From the NCBI RefSeq assembly GCF_039555335.1, contig NC_092628.1, positions 98,827,737 through 98,891,736 of the forward strand: a DNA stretch of 64,000 nucleotides. Direction: 5' to 3'. Under the pieces are notes generated by a model. It was not told the DNA's origin and ran no database searches. It worked only from the letters and a program-made list of their open reading frames with translations. The DNA is from Amphiura filiformis. Lineage: Eukaryota; Echinodermata; Ophiuroidea; Amphilepidida; Amphiuridae. Shown one piece after another: positions 36,795-51,700 of the stretch. How positions within the stretch are numbered: position 1 is the stretch's first letter; each line of letters opens with the position of its first letter. Made by a program: the position numbers and the translations under genes.

Positions 36795-39700
36795 CTTGAA
36801 AAGTAAACAAAGTATTTATCACCTGAAGAAATTTTGCAACTAAAATGGTTGGTTCTCATTCAAAAGTCAAGGGTTGTTTTTGTTTTGATTAAACTTAGAC
36901 TTAGTACTGTTGGTGATTATTTATAATACTTTGTATGAATTCATCCAATATCCATTTTGTGTCAAGTTTCATTACGATGACACACTGTATATGGTGTAAT
37001 GGCCTTTTACCTCAGGTAAAGGTGTCAAATTAAAATTTGGCACCTTTGGTGGCTTTCTGAGGACCATGTGTACACCATTTCAGTGTACAGTCGCTCACAA
37101 TGTTGAACAACGCGTACACGGTCCCTGGTTGAGCTACAGTCACTCTTCCTTTATTGTTTGAGAAATGTGTTTTAATGAAATAGTGAAAAACTCAAAATTG
37201 CTCTCGCACGACTGTAATATGGAGATTTGATTAAATAGGCACATATATTCGGAATGTCATAGACTTACCTTTATCTCTACGTATTTCATCTACATGTTCT
37301 AAACATTGTTGTCCTCGGTAGCCATCATTGCATCTGTAATAGTATCAAAATACGTTGTTTTAACAAATGACTTAAAAGTTACATTACTCTCAAATGGAGC
37401 TACAGGTTAAGAAACAGGTGAGAACAGTACAAGTTGGTTGTAAAAAATACATAATGGTACGAATGTACAATTTCCAAAATCCAAAATCAAACTGAGGTCA
37501 ATAGAGGTCATAGGTCATATGGGATCAAACGTTAAAGTAAACATGACAAAAAGAATTCTCAATATGACGGGAGCAAAACGTGATATTATATACATACTTG
37601 CAAATACTTTGATCATTGACAGCATCTATTTCACATGTTCCGTTCCCGGAGCAGTAGTTAAGTGGACATATCTCTGTAATATTAAATCAGAAAAATGAAT
37701 TATGTTCATGTGAGTCGAACAACTCTTACTATATTACGGGCACACCATTAGATTGCTAGGGAAGGGCATGAAAAAAAAAAAAGAAATAATCTTCTTCGCC
37801 CACTGATGAATTAAAATGTCATCACCCAATTCTGGATAAAGGCATCATCAGCCACTAAAGTAAATAATTACGTTACTGAGAACATAAAATATATGCATGT
37901 ACCTGATATTATCATCGTAAAGAACGGATCAACTTTGACCGTACTGCCACCCAATACTCCTCTTGGGCTCGTACTTCTACTCAGGGTATCCAACACATCT
38001 TCTGATCTGACACTGGAATCCTCACTAAGAAGAATCTCATAAGTTACAAGTACACTACCGGCACTGAAACCTCTTATGTTTAGCTCGATAAATCCAGGCA
38101 GTGAGAACCGTAATATACCAGTCAACTAGAATTGGAAAAGAAATGATTAACAAGAACATGCACTCATATGTGTAGAATGCACTGCATAGGGAAAGTATTT
38201 AAACCCCTGTAAACTTTCAGGCCAAAATGTGTTTATCAAAGAGCATTATAGTACAATGAGAATAAATATTTCCAAGATGGGCCACCATGCAAGCTTTCCA
38301 AGGTGCAAGGCAGAAAACATGTGATACAATCGAGTCACTGATCTTTAAAGTATCAGTATAATACATGTATATCTTACCACAGCGTCAAGTACTTTTGTTA
38401 ATTCAACGTATTCTGTCGTGGCGGTAGAATTTAAGGCATCTGTAAATGTCAACACATCGTCATCTAACTTCATAACCTTAATTTGACCAATGATTATTCG
38501 TGACGCTGAGATGGAAAGAAAAGAACACCAATGGGTTTTTTATTTACTTTTTACTGAAATCGGGAGTAATCGTAAAATACGTAGTTTCAGAACTCACCGG
38601 AAACACAAAAGTCATATATTGGCATGCCTGGCAGAGATCGTAAGTTGCAAATGATGTGAAGGCCTAAACAGAAGCATACAGGCAACAAAAACACGCGCGC
38701 ACAACAAAACAATGGCAATCACACTGACACCACACTCAAACACACAAGGAGACGCAAGAAAACAACAACAACCCACTCACCCCTACATACGAAACAACCC
38801 ATTGCCTACACACACCACCACCTCCCCCTACACCCTATACACAGCCATCTCTTGCGCATATTTCCGAGGAAATCCCCAAAGATATTGCTTTATTTGCTTA
38901 AAAAGTTCACAGTCTTAGCAGCGTCGTAACTTGAGACAACGATACTAAATACAAGTATCCTGGAGTCGTCATCGACAAAAACCTCAAGCTCAACAGTCAC
39001 ATCAAATACACAACCAAAAGGGTCCGATGCCGTCTGAATGCTATGAGGGCCATCAGCGGCCTTCCTAGGGGAGCCAACTCAAAGGTCCTCCGAAAAGTAT
39101 ACCAAGCAACTGTTCGCCCCATACTAGACTACGGTTGTGTGGCGGTGGCCTTTGCACCCTAGACAACATACGAACAACTAGAAATCTACAGAATCAAGCT
39201 GTTCGTAAAATCCTCGGTGTTCCACGCTGGTCCTGTAACTCAGCATGCCAACTTGAAACAGACATCATGCCTCTCCAAGAAGTCCAGAGAAGTCTTCACT
39301 GACAACATATGGCTATACAAAACATCCGACGCCTGGCCCCTTCATAATAATGAAGACCAGCTACCAGTCACAGAAACCAGGCAGGTTCCTGATCCCTGGA
39401 TACAACCTCTTACAGATATTCGAGCACACCGACAATATGATAACAAGACAACTGCTCCTCCCGACCAAGTGTAAGAGGCTGCATACAAGAGTATCGCAGC
39501 TGCAGAACAATCCACCAGCTCACCACCACTGGTTTACTATACCGATGGCTCAGTCAACGAAGACGTCACACGCGGATATACTTTTGTAGCTCCCCACATC
39601 ACAAAATCTTTCAGAGCATCCAATGGCTGTTTCACGGTGCAAACTGAACTTTTAGCCATTCGGGAACCAATCCGCGACGCCAGAAGCCAAGCAGAAGCAA

Positions 39701-42700
39701 ACATCGTCATCCACACAGACAGCCAAGGTGACAACATCAACCTGAAAAAAGACATTCAAACAGATATATGACTCAGTGACAAGAACTTCATCATTAACTG
39801 GATCCCCAGCCACATTGGAATTCCAGGCAAAGAATAAGCAGAAAGCCGGTACCGCGAAACCACAACCTAACACCATCATACCACCTAGCCGCCGGCAAGC
39901 AAGAACCCCTCTCTGCAACATCTGAGATGGCAAGACCAAATACAGGCATCCACGTCCACATCTGTACACTGGAGATTGTCATTACCAAATACATCAGGAG
40001 CCGCTGAGGATAAACAGACTATCCGGACGAACACAGATCGCTATCAACATAATTGAGAGTCAAGGCCATAACCAACAAAATAGTTATAGATAGAAACTAC
40101 ACTTGTGCCTACTGCAATTAAGATATTACATGCCAATGCATTCACGACCTCATCGAATGTCCCAGAACAACTTCTTGAACATTTGAAACCTGAACAACAT
40201 GTTACCGACAAACAATGTTTAGCAATCAGCATTCTTACCACACAGACCCTAAGGCAATACCAAGAACTAAAAGACTACACACTTTACAAACCGCGACCGC
40301 AGCAATAAAATAAATAATAAATTAAATATCCAAGCTACCCCAGCATCTAATATATTAAAACGCAATGACCCAGCTCCGCAAGCGATGCGAACCTAAATAA
40401 GAAGAAAAAGCTTGCGACACCATCATGGCATCTTCATTCAGTTTTGCGATGTCTATAATCCTCCGGTCACCTGACCACCCAGTGGGTGGTCTATTGTCAG
40501 TAGATCATTGTAGATGGAGGGCAGGTCATATCCTGTGTCCCTGTTGAACTTAGCTTTTTGTGTCTTTATCTCTATGGCTTCCCTGATTGTTCTGTTCCAG
40601 AAATGACCTTCCCTGCCGATAACTTCCACATGATCTGCTTACACTTGACCACTCACAGGTGAATGGAGGATTATACGCATCACTACCCTGAATGAAGACG
40701 CCGTGATCAGGAATGGTGTCTCAAGCTACGTCTCTGCTAATCAAGACTCTGAAAAAGGTAACTTTTTAAGCAAATGTCAAAAATGACAGACTCTAATATC
40801 AGTATCCACGATGGTATTACTGTATTTGTCTGAAATCGGGAGTAATCGTAAAACATGTAGTTTCAGGACTCACCGAGAACACATAAGTCCCCGGCTGCAT
40901 AATGCCCATTGGTACATTCACATCTGAAGCCATCAGATGTCTCCACACACAGAAATTCTGGTCCACCACATATTCCAGGAACTGAACATTCATCGGTTGC
41001 TAAATAAAGGGAAGAAAAGTTGTCGTCACTGGGATCTGATTGATAATATCTATCTCTAACGTTGTGCCCTTTTGTGTCGTTTGCTGAACCTTTCAACATC
41101 AAATAAACTGTTGAATTTGCATTTGTAAAAGTGTTGATTGTATTTTTGGTTGTATTTGTTGTTAACCTTTTGTCTCTACTTATACCTGTGCTTTTGTACT
41201 TGTACAGATTTAATACACTTTGTCCTTGTCTTACCCTATCATGTTAGTATACCTGGTTCAATTCTTTCGAGTTATCCCCACAGTTTTCAGTATACTTAAC
41301 ATTGTTTTCAAAGAACACATACCTGTGTTTTGGCAATAGCTCCCAGTAAATTGAAGTGGGCACATGCATTTTTCGAATACACACATCCCACCATTTTGAC
41401 ATGGTGGAGAGCAGTCAACTGATTAAATTAAAATAATAAGAAAACATTAAAATTCATTAATACAATATGATTCATCAATAGTTAAGCTTATATTTTGTTA
41501 AGTTATATAAAATGAAAACAATGTGTTTTTATATAAGCCATTTGAATTGGACGAATACCCCTTTCCAACAATTTGAATTACTAATACTAGAAGGCTATAT
41601 ATTTGTACACAAATACGGCTATACCCGCATGTTATCGGTGTAGCCAAACTTACAGTCCATATTTGCTGAGGACTTAAAATAAAGAAATTATAAATAGTCA
41701 CCCAATTGGGCAGAAAATGTGTAAAAAGTGAAAGTCCAAGCACAAGCTTTAATTGAATGTAGGTTGCACTGTCGTAGCACTTAAAATAAAGAAATTGTAA
41801 AAAGTCCCCTCCCAGGTGAGTCGTCTCTCTTACTCCATAGGTTGCTGTTGTCAGTCTCTCTTACTCACAGTGAGGCTATATATATGCAATATGATTAGGG
41901 GAAACTATTCCAGAGGGAGTATGTAAATTAAATGGAACAGCCATTTCAGAGGGAGTATGTAAATTAAACGGAACAGCCTTTTGGGGGGACATTTCAGAGG
42001 GAGTGTGTAAATTAAATGGAACAGCCAATGGGTATGTAATTTAACTGGAACAGCCTTAAGGGCTGGGGTATGAACGTTTGGACAGTATTTTTTGTGGGAC
42101 ATTAGAGCACATCAGACATATCGAATTGCATTCTGAATACGAAGAATGTCCCTCTGATATCAAATAATTTTGATTTTTTGAAATTCGCAATGTAATACAC
42201 ATTTTATGGCAAATCATTAAAAATTGATATTTTTGATATTTAACACTACTTGAAGAAAACTTTATAAATCTGTTGATTTATACTTAAAGTGTATGTAGGT
42301 GGAATGAAAAGCCGACGATCAATTGAAAATTTTGACCTTTCGTATTGAAGATATGGATTTTTTTCCCAAAACACCAACAAAAATTAGGTCTTTTTGGGAA
42401 AAAATCCATATCTTCAATATGAAAGGTCAAAATTTTCAATTGACCGTCGGCTTTTCCTCCTGCTACACACACTTTAAGAATATATCATTAGATTTATATA
42501 ATTTACTTCGAGGACTGTTATATATCAAAATTTGAAAAATATCAAATTTTATAATTTGTCATAAAATTTGTATTATATTGTGATTTAAAAAAATGAAAAT
42601 TATTTGATATCAGAAAGACATGCTTCGTATTCAGAATGCAATTCGATAGGTCTGAGGTGCTCTCATGTCCCACAAAAAATTCTGTCGAAACGCAATAAAC

Positions 42701-45700
42701 GCTCATTTTAGATCCCTTAACGCTTCACGCTGGTTTTCCAATTATGATATAATACGATCTGTCTGTTTAGTCCTACGTGTGTGGGGTGGATGGGTGTGTG
42801 GGTGTTAGTAACAATATAATTCGCAGGTGCTATCTGTGTACAAATTCTGAGTCCGGAAGCTGCTTTCTTTGATGAGAAACGGCCGGCCCTTTGTTTTAAC
42901 ATTTGGGGCCCTGGGGCCCATAATATTTGACTTATGAGGCCCATGTACATAATTACGTTGAAGTATAATTCTCAAGTGCTATCAGTAGACTTAAGCTGGG
43001 CAGTGTAGCTGCTTTATTTACTGAGTAACGGCCGGCCCTATGTTTTAGCGTTTGGGGCCCTGGGCCCATATTATGTGATATATAGGGCTCATATGTACAT
43101 ATAACTATATAATTCTCAGGTGCAATCTGTGTACAAACTCTGAGCCCTGAAGCTGCTTTATTTGATGAGAAACGGCCGGCCCTTTGTTTTAACATTTGGG
43201 GCCCTGGGGCCCATAACATTTGACTTATGGGGCTCATGTACATATGTTGAAGTATAATTCTTAAGTACTATCAGAAAACTCAAGCTGGGCACTGTAGCTG
43301 CTTTATTTACTGAGTAACGGCCGGCCCTATGTTTTAGGTTTTGGGGCCCTGGGGCCCATATTATGTGACATATGGGGGTTATATATACATATGACAATAT
43401 AATACTAAAGACCTATCTGTGTACCAAATCTGAACCCTGTAGCTACTTTATTTGCTGAGAAACGGCCGGCCCTTTGTTCTAACATTTAGGCCCCTGGGGC
43501 CCCTAGCCTTGTACATATGGGGCCAAAATGGGCAAAAGGCACATCTACAACTTAGGGGCCATACATATGCCACATATGAGACCTAGTCATCTTATACTTA
43601 TACAGCTAGACTTGTCAATCTGTTGCACCATATTTTAACATTTGGGCCTCTGGGGCCAATAATATATAACATATGGGGCTCTTGTATATTTGTAAATATA
43701 GAGTACCCCTAGGGCTATCAGTGTACCAACTCAGGAGACTGAGGCTGCTTCATTTGATGAGAAACGGCGTGCTTTGAATTTTCACATTTGGGCCCCTGGG
43801 GCCCGTGACCTTGACCTCTGGGGCCAAGATGGGCAAAAGGCACTTCTACAGGGGTAGGGCCCATAAGTGTACCACATATGGGACCTGGGGCCCTTGTAGT
43901 TTTAGCGCTAGCCTTGACAGAATGATGTGTTTGATGGGAGGAAAAGGAGGAGAAGAAACCACAGGATGGGAAGATACCCTGCATGCTATTGCATGCGGGT
44001 ATAATGATGGACCTATGTTATGTTACAATAAATTTATTCGCAGGTCATTAAGCAATGTATCATAGTGTGTGTGTGTAAGTTAACCTCTTTCACAATAGCT
44101 TCCAATGAATCCTGTTGGACAGGAGCAGACATTTCCTTCTGTACATGAACCTCCGTTTCTACATGGTGGAGAACAGACAGCTAAAAAACAAAGCATAAAA
44201 AGAACAGACATCAACTCAAGACTTGTACTTCTGTATTATCTGCATTGTGATTGGTGTTTGTTGTAGAGGCAAACAAATCAAAATTCATTGTATCGGAAAT
44301 GGAGAAAATAAACGGTGTAAAAATTTCTAAGGGACCGATCGTTATTTACGGCAGGGGGGAATGGGTGTTTTGGAAAATATATTGACAAAAATTTCGCGTT
44401 CCCCCTTTGCGTCCGCTCAAAATTTTCGCGTTCACCCCTTGTTTTCCCAATTTTCTCCATTTAAAATTTACAATCCCCCTCTTGGTTCAACTAAAAATTT
44501 CAGGTTCCCCCTAAAGACCCAAACAAAATTTCGTGTTCCCCCCTAAATTTTCCCATTCCCCCCTCTGTCATAAATAACGATCACTCCCTAAAATGTACAC
44601 ATTAATTGACCAATATTATGTGATTTGGAAATGCCTGTTGGTCAACTACAACTGCTTGAAATGAAGCAATGATCAGCCTGGAAATGATAAAGTATAAATA
44701 CTTGTTTTTGGACAAGAACCAAAATATAGTTAAAAGAAGAAAGGACTAATACTAATAACAAAGAAAGAAAGAAAGACAGTTCTATTGATTAAAAGTGTTT
44801 GATGATTTCTTTATATACTTACCAATCTCGCATCTGGTACCAGTGAAGGATGCCGTGCATTGGCATGTGTTGGCATCTTTGCATATTCCACCGTTTTCGC
44901 ACGAAGGGGAGCACGTATCTTTTTGTGTTAAATATTTAAAAACAATGAAAAGGAGAGTTTATAACAACCCAAGCTTACATCCGAAGAGACTGTCGTTTCA
45001 TTATAAGCCTCCTTTAAGCCACGATCAATCTAATGATTGATAGTTCATTCCAAAAGCAAGATCAAGAAGGATCATTTATCAAAGACTTTTCTCAAATCTC
45101 TAGTTTATGGTCAGATTTATATTGAAAGAAATTAATCTTGGACTATGATAGAATAATTGTAGAAATTTAGTTACACGTGATAAATTAACTATTCAACTCA
45201 ATGTTTGTCATAATGTGCGTTATCGATGAAATATTCATTCCGCCGATCGAATGGATGGATAATTAATATGGGCTCGTACGGCCACTATTTCTTTGTGATC
45301 AACGTTTGGCTAAGTGTAAAAAGTGTAAAAAAAATAGAACTAACAATACCTATTTCACAATATTGTCCAGAGAAAGGCGTTGAACACTGGCAAGTATCTT
45401 TGTCGATACACAAACCTCCGTTTTTACAAGGCGTTGAACACATTTCTTTAAAAAAATTAAAGAAAGAAAAAAATGTTAATAAGTGCGTTAACATTTGATT
45501 GTAGAGACATGTCACACACAAGGGGCTTTATGTAAACAACATATTATTTTGCATGCAACGTATTCCACCCCCCTCAAAAAGGATTTAGATTACCTAATAC
45601 CAATAAAATAATGTTCTAGTCTAAAACCGTTTGCCATAATTCACCCATATGTTATAAGTATGTGAGTGGTTGGAGGTGGGGTGGATGTATACACCTTTAT

Positions 45701-48700
45701 TTTATATACCTGTGTGACTGCACTTACTGTCTTCACTCTCAATGTTAACAATTGCTGTATCTCTGTCCCCAATTTGCCCTGCTCTAGAGCTTTGTAACAC
45801 CACGGTAAACTGCTCTGGATCCTCGAATATATTGTCATCGATTATGGGAATATCGATATAAGCTGTAGGTTTGTCTTGTTCAAAGGTGAGTGCTTCAGCT
45901 TTGTAAGTGTAATCGTTGGGAGATGTTGCTGTTCCAGTTATAGTTACATAATCTATAGATTAGATGGGCACAAAATTGAGAAAAAAAGTTAAATTTAAAG
46001 TATCAGAGAAATTTTAAGCTTAACACACACTATTATGTACTGTTAAAAGAACTTAAGGTTAGCAACTATTTTACACTGTTGCGACTTGGTAGTTCACAGC
46101 ATCTTGCGAATGGTAGTGAGTTTTGGCAAAGATTGCATTAATCATTTCATAGCGAGTGTGTAGAAGAATTCAAATATCACAGATATAGTTTTGTAGGTCC
46201 TTTGGTTCTTGAGTTATGTTGTAAAAAGGGCTGAAACAACAATACTTTAGTAAAACGTGCATAACTCATTAACAACAATAAATCAAGGAAGTTTTCTAAG
46301 TATATGATTTGTGTAATGAACTATTGCAAAACATCAAAGTGTTATTTTTCAATAATATATTGAATCGATTTTTTTTTGTGGCTGCTTCGACCAACAATAT
46401 ATATATCGTGTACCCTTAAAACAACATAGAGTGGGTCCCCCACGACTTGCTCGACTACTGGTTGGCGCCCACCCCAGGTCCTAACAAAATGATCATGAAT
46501 GGAACGATATTCTCTGAAATAGTCAGGCCAATTGTCTAATTTGTATCAAGCTAAGTGAGAGCTTGGAACCATAACTGACTTGTGTCCAAAATTTGGATTT
46601 TGAAATGCGTGTATTATGTGAATCTTTGTGAAAAATCAGAAATTCGAGCAAAAATGTTGATCTTCAAATTATATTGAGTTAATTTCGAATATAGGACACA
46701 TAGTCAGCACAATAAACACGGTAGCACTTCATGGATTATGAACATAATACCATAATATCAAAAATCAAAGGGGCCAATAATGACCGCAAGAATGATTTCT
46801 TTAATTTGAGATATCAGTGACGGTAAATGATAAAGAAATAACCAAAACCAAACCAAAACCAAAACTAAAACCGGTAGAAGGTACAGATTAAGTTCGGTTG
46901 GTAGCGTGCCTCTTACTCAACATGTTCAATCATACAGTGCCGTGGACAAAGTAGCTTGTTAACCCTAACCAGCTAAGGGCTTTTTGGCGACGGGAAGGGA
47001 AAGAAGGAAGGAATAAAGAGAGAAAAGAAGGAAAGAAGTTGTTTGCTCTGGGTGGGATTCGAACCCGAGACCCCTCGCATGCCATGCACTGGGTCGGCGA
47101 CACTTTGCCACGGGTCTTGGGCTTCGCTGGCCAGCGAAACCGTGCCTATATATCACTTAGAGCGATTGCGTCATCACACCACGTGGGATGCATGCACGAA
47201 CAGCGCATATACCAAGTAGTATTTTGTAGTATACCGTCCTGTTAGGGTTAAGGTAAACGCTATAAACCGTGTGACGGAAAATAAAAATTCATGACATGCA
47301 TTATTATGTCGCGCAAAACCCAACAGGGTTGCAACTTTTGATTTAGTACCATTCAGCAGATTTAGTTTCATACCATGGTAATTTCTGCGTCAATTGCCGT
47401 CATTGACATCTCAAATTAAAGACAGCATACTTGGGGGTCATTATGGTTACTTTGATTTTCGAAATCCACCCTCACTTGGTCTATAATGCCATTATTCATG
47501 AACTGCTACCTTATACATTATGCTGTCGGTAGGCCAAAATTGTGGACATAAATAAAGGTAGCTTTAATATAAGTGGATATGGCCAGTTCTGGTTCTAAGC
47601 ATTCCATGAGTTTTTTTTTCTTACTGATTGTAGTCGGACCAAGGTATCCAATCTTGCTTACGGTTAGTCTCACTTGACCATCCTCTTCGCCAACGGAATA
47701 GATAATGTTCTTGAAGAAATGCTCCACTGGTGATGAAAACACAATACAAGATAAATGTTACCACGAGTTTATCCTTATTTCAAGGCGGATATTTTAGAAG
47801 AAGAATATTTCAAGGCGGATATTTTAGAAGAAGAAGAAGAAGAAGAAGAAGAAGAAAGAAGAAAGAAGAAGAAGAAGAAGAAGAATGCACGCAAATAATA
47901 GTGCATGCAAAGTCGTATGTGAACGGCGGGATCGAACCCAGGACTCCGGTGGGCGGTGTAACCCGAGGACAGAACCGCTACGACGGCAACCCGCGCGCTC
48001 CCCCAGCATTTATATAACACATTGGGGGATCACAGATCCCTCAATGCTCTTTACAGTAGACACTAATTCTACGAAAACAACAACATATTCAGGCACCTTC
48101 ATCATCTTCGATGAATATAGTAGCCATATTTGGCATCCCGACATCACTGCTGACGGCTTCAAGCAAATATATCTCCAGGGTTTTTAAAGGTTCCATTACG
48201 TTGTCGTCGGTAATAGTAATATGCCGTTCTAATTCTTCAACACCGGCATCGAACTGAATATGCTCATCAATGATGGTGAAATCAGCAGGCGATAAAGCTG
48301 TAACACTGGCTGTGAACAATCCTAAAACCATGAGAAAACAAATGCATTAATATACATTTTAATGTTGCAATAAACAATTATCTTACTGTGAGATGAAATG
48401 TGATTATAATGTGACATTTTTGAGTAACCAATCTGAAATAATTCAAATATGTACAATAATAAAGACATTATCACGTTTATGTGGTTGATGAAAAAATAAA
48501 AACAATTTACACATATCTATATTTTCCTCTTTGAAAAATGAAGCTGATAATATGAATGCTGATAAAATTCGAATAATCTATTATTTGTTATAAGCATCAA
48601 ATTTCCGATTACTTACTGACACTTCCGGGAATCTGCGTGTCCCCATTCCGATGAATAACTATCCTTACCGAGCCTCCATTTTCCACGACATGATACACAG

Positions 48701-51700
48701 AACTATTAAGGGAAAAACTTGATGGGCCTGAAAAATCAAAAGAATAGTAATTTGTTCATTGAAAAGATTCACCAGGATTGTCTATATAAATTATTACTAG
48801 TGTTCTCATATTGTGAGTACCTGGATTTGATGAGAACACTATTAATAACATAACATATTGTTATCGTAATTGTTTATAATTGTTGAAAGATTCCTGATAT
48901 TGCATCTGCATGTGAGTCGTGCCTTTTGATTTAGATAATAATGGTAACACACTACTCTCAGGAAAGATGTGAAGAGCATCCATTTGCTATAGTGAATATT
49001 AAAAGAAACGATTATCTTTGGAAGCTTGGATCTTCATAATACATCTTTTTGATGCAGACGCCACCTTCATTGCTCATTGGATTAGAAACCCCGACTTCCC
49101 AGGATGCATTAATGATTAATGAATGGTGGTTTTTCCCCTTCAAACTGGAAAGAAGCTTTATAATCAACCAATCTTATAAAGCGGTAAGAAAAATAAACAT
49201 TCATCAACAAACTTTGTTTGTAAATTCCTTAACGAAATAAGTTTCAAAATGATGTCTCCAAAAGTGAATAGTTTAGAGTGTGAATACGTCATTTTAGGTA
49301 TACTCACCAATCTCAGGAATAAGAACACATGTTGGTACCATACCAAACCATTCTCCATTTCCTTCACATACTCTTTTGTCTAAGCCCATTAACATGTAAC
49401 CATCTATACATGTATACAATGCAACTCCGCCAACACTTGCTCTTGATACAAAGACATCGCCATTTACTGGATGATCAAGGGCACCACAAATAACCACTAA
49501 ACAGGGGTAAATCAAAAAGGAGTTTAATGTTATATAATTTATGCTTTTCATACCCTCTGATGCCAGGGCTCTGAGGAATAATTTAGTAATGATTGTAACC
49601 CTTTAGTTGAGATATTTCTTGACAAGCCTGCTTCTTCTTGCAAACGCAAATTGGATGACCAGAATTTGTAGATCTATGGCCATAATAAACAAGTTGGCTG
49701 CATTTTAATAAGGCAGTCTCGTACACAATCATTGGAAACTGTTGGGGTAATAATTCTGATGTGGCGAGTCGATTGATGTTATAAAATGTCACACAACTAT
49801 CCATTCTGTTCCTTGCAAACACACATCGAATGTTGCGTTTGAAGAATGCAGGCTTTGCAACAAAATATCAAAACTAGTATGCCAATCATTTTGCCCCAGT
49901 CTGTATGTAAATTGGATTATAACTAAATTAATACTCGTTGGTATGAATTTATTCGCATGTATTTATTTTTTCAATTCTACTTAATATTCCTCATACTCTA
50001 TAACAAATTATTATTCGAGAACAATTTTTGATTTTAAATATTGTGACATCATACCATCTCTCGAAGCTTCTACGATGGCTTCCTGTTCTTCAATGGCTTC
50101 CTTTGTCGCCATAGCAACTTCCGAATCACCCGTAGCCAAGTAATCAAATTCACAAAACTTATTTCCTTCACATGCTGCCAATGCTTCTTCAGGAACGTTT
50201 GGATTCTGAGGGGGTGCAAATACTGGTGTAAATGTGTCGTCACGAAAGCTAGCTGGGCTGAATCTTGGTCTGTAGTATAAAATGGAATCATCTGCATCGA
50301 TTTGCCCTGAAGAAAGCAAATTATTTATGAATATAGATAGATTATTAAATGAATAAGTAAATAATAAAATATATAAATAAATAAATAAATATACCGCGCA
50401 CATAATAAATAAATTTACATTCCATTGTGTCAACAGCCAAATTATTCCTGAGTCACTCACATGGGACCCGGCATTTACAAGACCAACCCATTATCAATAA
50501 GATATCTGACGAAGTCCCGATGGACGTAACGTACCATAAATGAGATGTAAATTTTAGCCCCAGTATTAGATTAATTTAAAAACCGTTGGAAAGACAAGTG
50601 GTAAATGATTATCTCTTAATTTGTTTGCATTAGACACCAGTTACAATCTGGGTAGAAATAGTGGAACCCAGATTTAACATACATTTATATATACATGACA
50701 AAATGACAGAAAACAACATAACCGCATAAACAAAAATACGTCATAACCATAGAGCTGTATATATAACTTATATACAGCTCTTTTATCATAACATTTCTTT
50801 TTGAGTAATACTCACAAGGTAGACCAAATTGGTAGTGTAACTCCTCAACAGTTGCATCACTAGAAATCACAGTTCCAGCAGGTGTGGTGAAATCATCACC
50901 AGGATTGTCATTCCATGTACCTAGTAACCCTGTGGTGTGTTCTCTGAAAGATTGTGGTGCAACGAAGAGGATAGACATGACTCGATTTGTACCCGATGTT
51001 GCTTTCAATTCCAAAGCCACACCTCTGTGAAAGAGAACCAGGACTCCGTCTTCTTCGATGTTGTTACCGCTTATAGAGACGCCTGGATTTTCATGACGTG
51101 AATTGACGAGAAAAATGGTAGTAAATCATAAACTGATATAGACGTCACATTAACATTACAGTGCAAATAGGACAATTTGTAGAATAAAGGAAATCCAATA
51201 GCCGCTTATAACTGTGGAGCTCTATCTGAGAATTGGCGAATAAAATAACACCGGAGCTCTCCGGTTTAAATTAAAAACTCCTGATTTGACTTTAATTAAA
51301 GTACTACAGGCTTAGTTTTTCACAGGGTATTTAAATACACCAATCAGGTATTACAATCGTGCAAAAAGTAGAAATTAGAAAATTGAGGGCGTCCTTGTGA
51401 GCAAATCACCAATTACGTCGTGTACTTATCTTAGTCTACGTTGTGACATTTCTGTTTCATACACATTTTGCATAATAACAAGCTTACCATTTAAGGTGTA
51501 CCAAGTAGATGATTGAAAGTCAAGCAAACGCCATTCCTGTCCTTGTTCTTTGACCCATACGTCAAGCACACGTACTAAACTTATCTCAACGTGTATAATG
51601 TCGGAATCATAATATTGGGCTGCAGCAGCTACGAATACAGTAACTGGAAGATCCGCTACAAAGGAGACCAAAATAACTTATTATATATCTCTAGTACATA

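Noticed and set aside
39217-40308. Host protein-coding gene on the plus strand
   Set aside because: Motifs YTDGS, HTDSQ and NWIPSHIGIPG are those of retroposon RNase H, and stops interrupt the frame.
42830-43930. CRISPR-like array
   Set aside because: Units are about 146 bp and fully repetitive without unique spacers, so it is a eukaryotic satellite.
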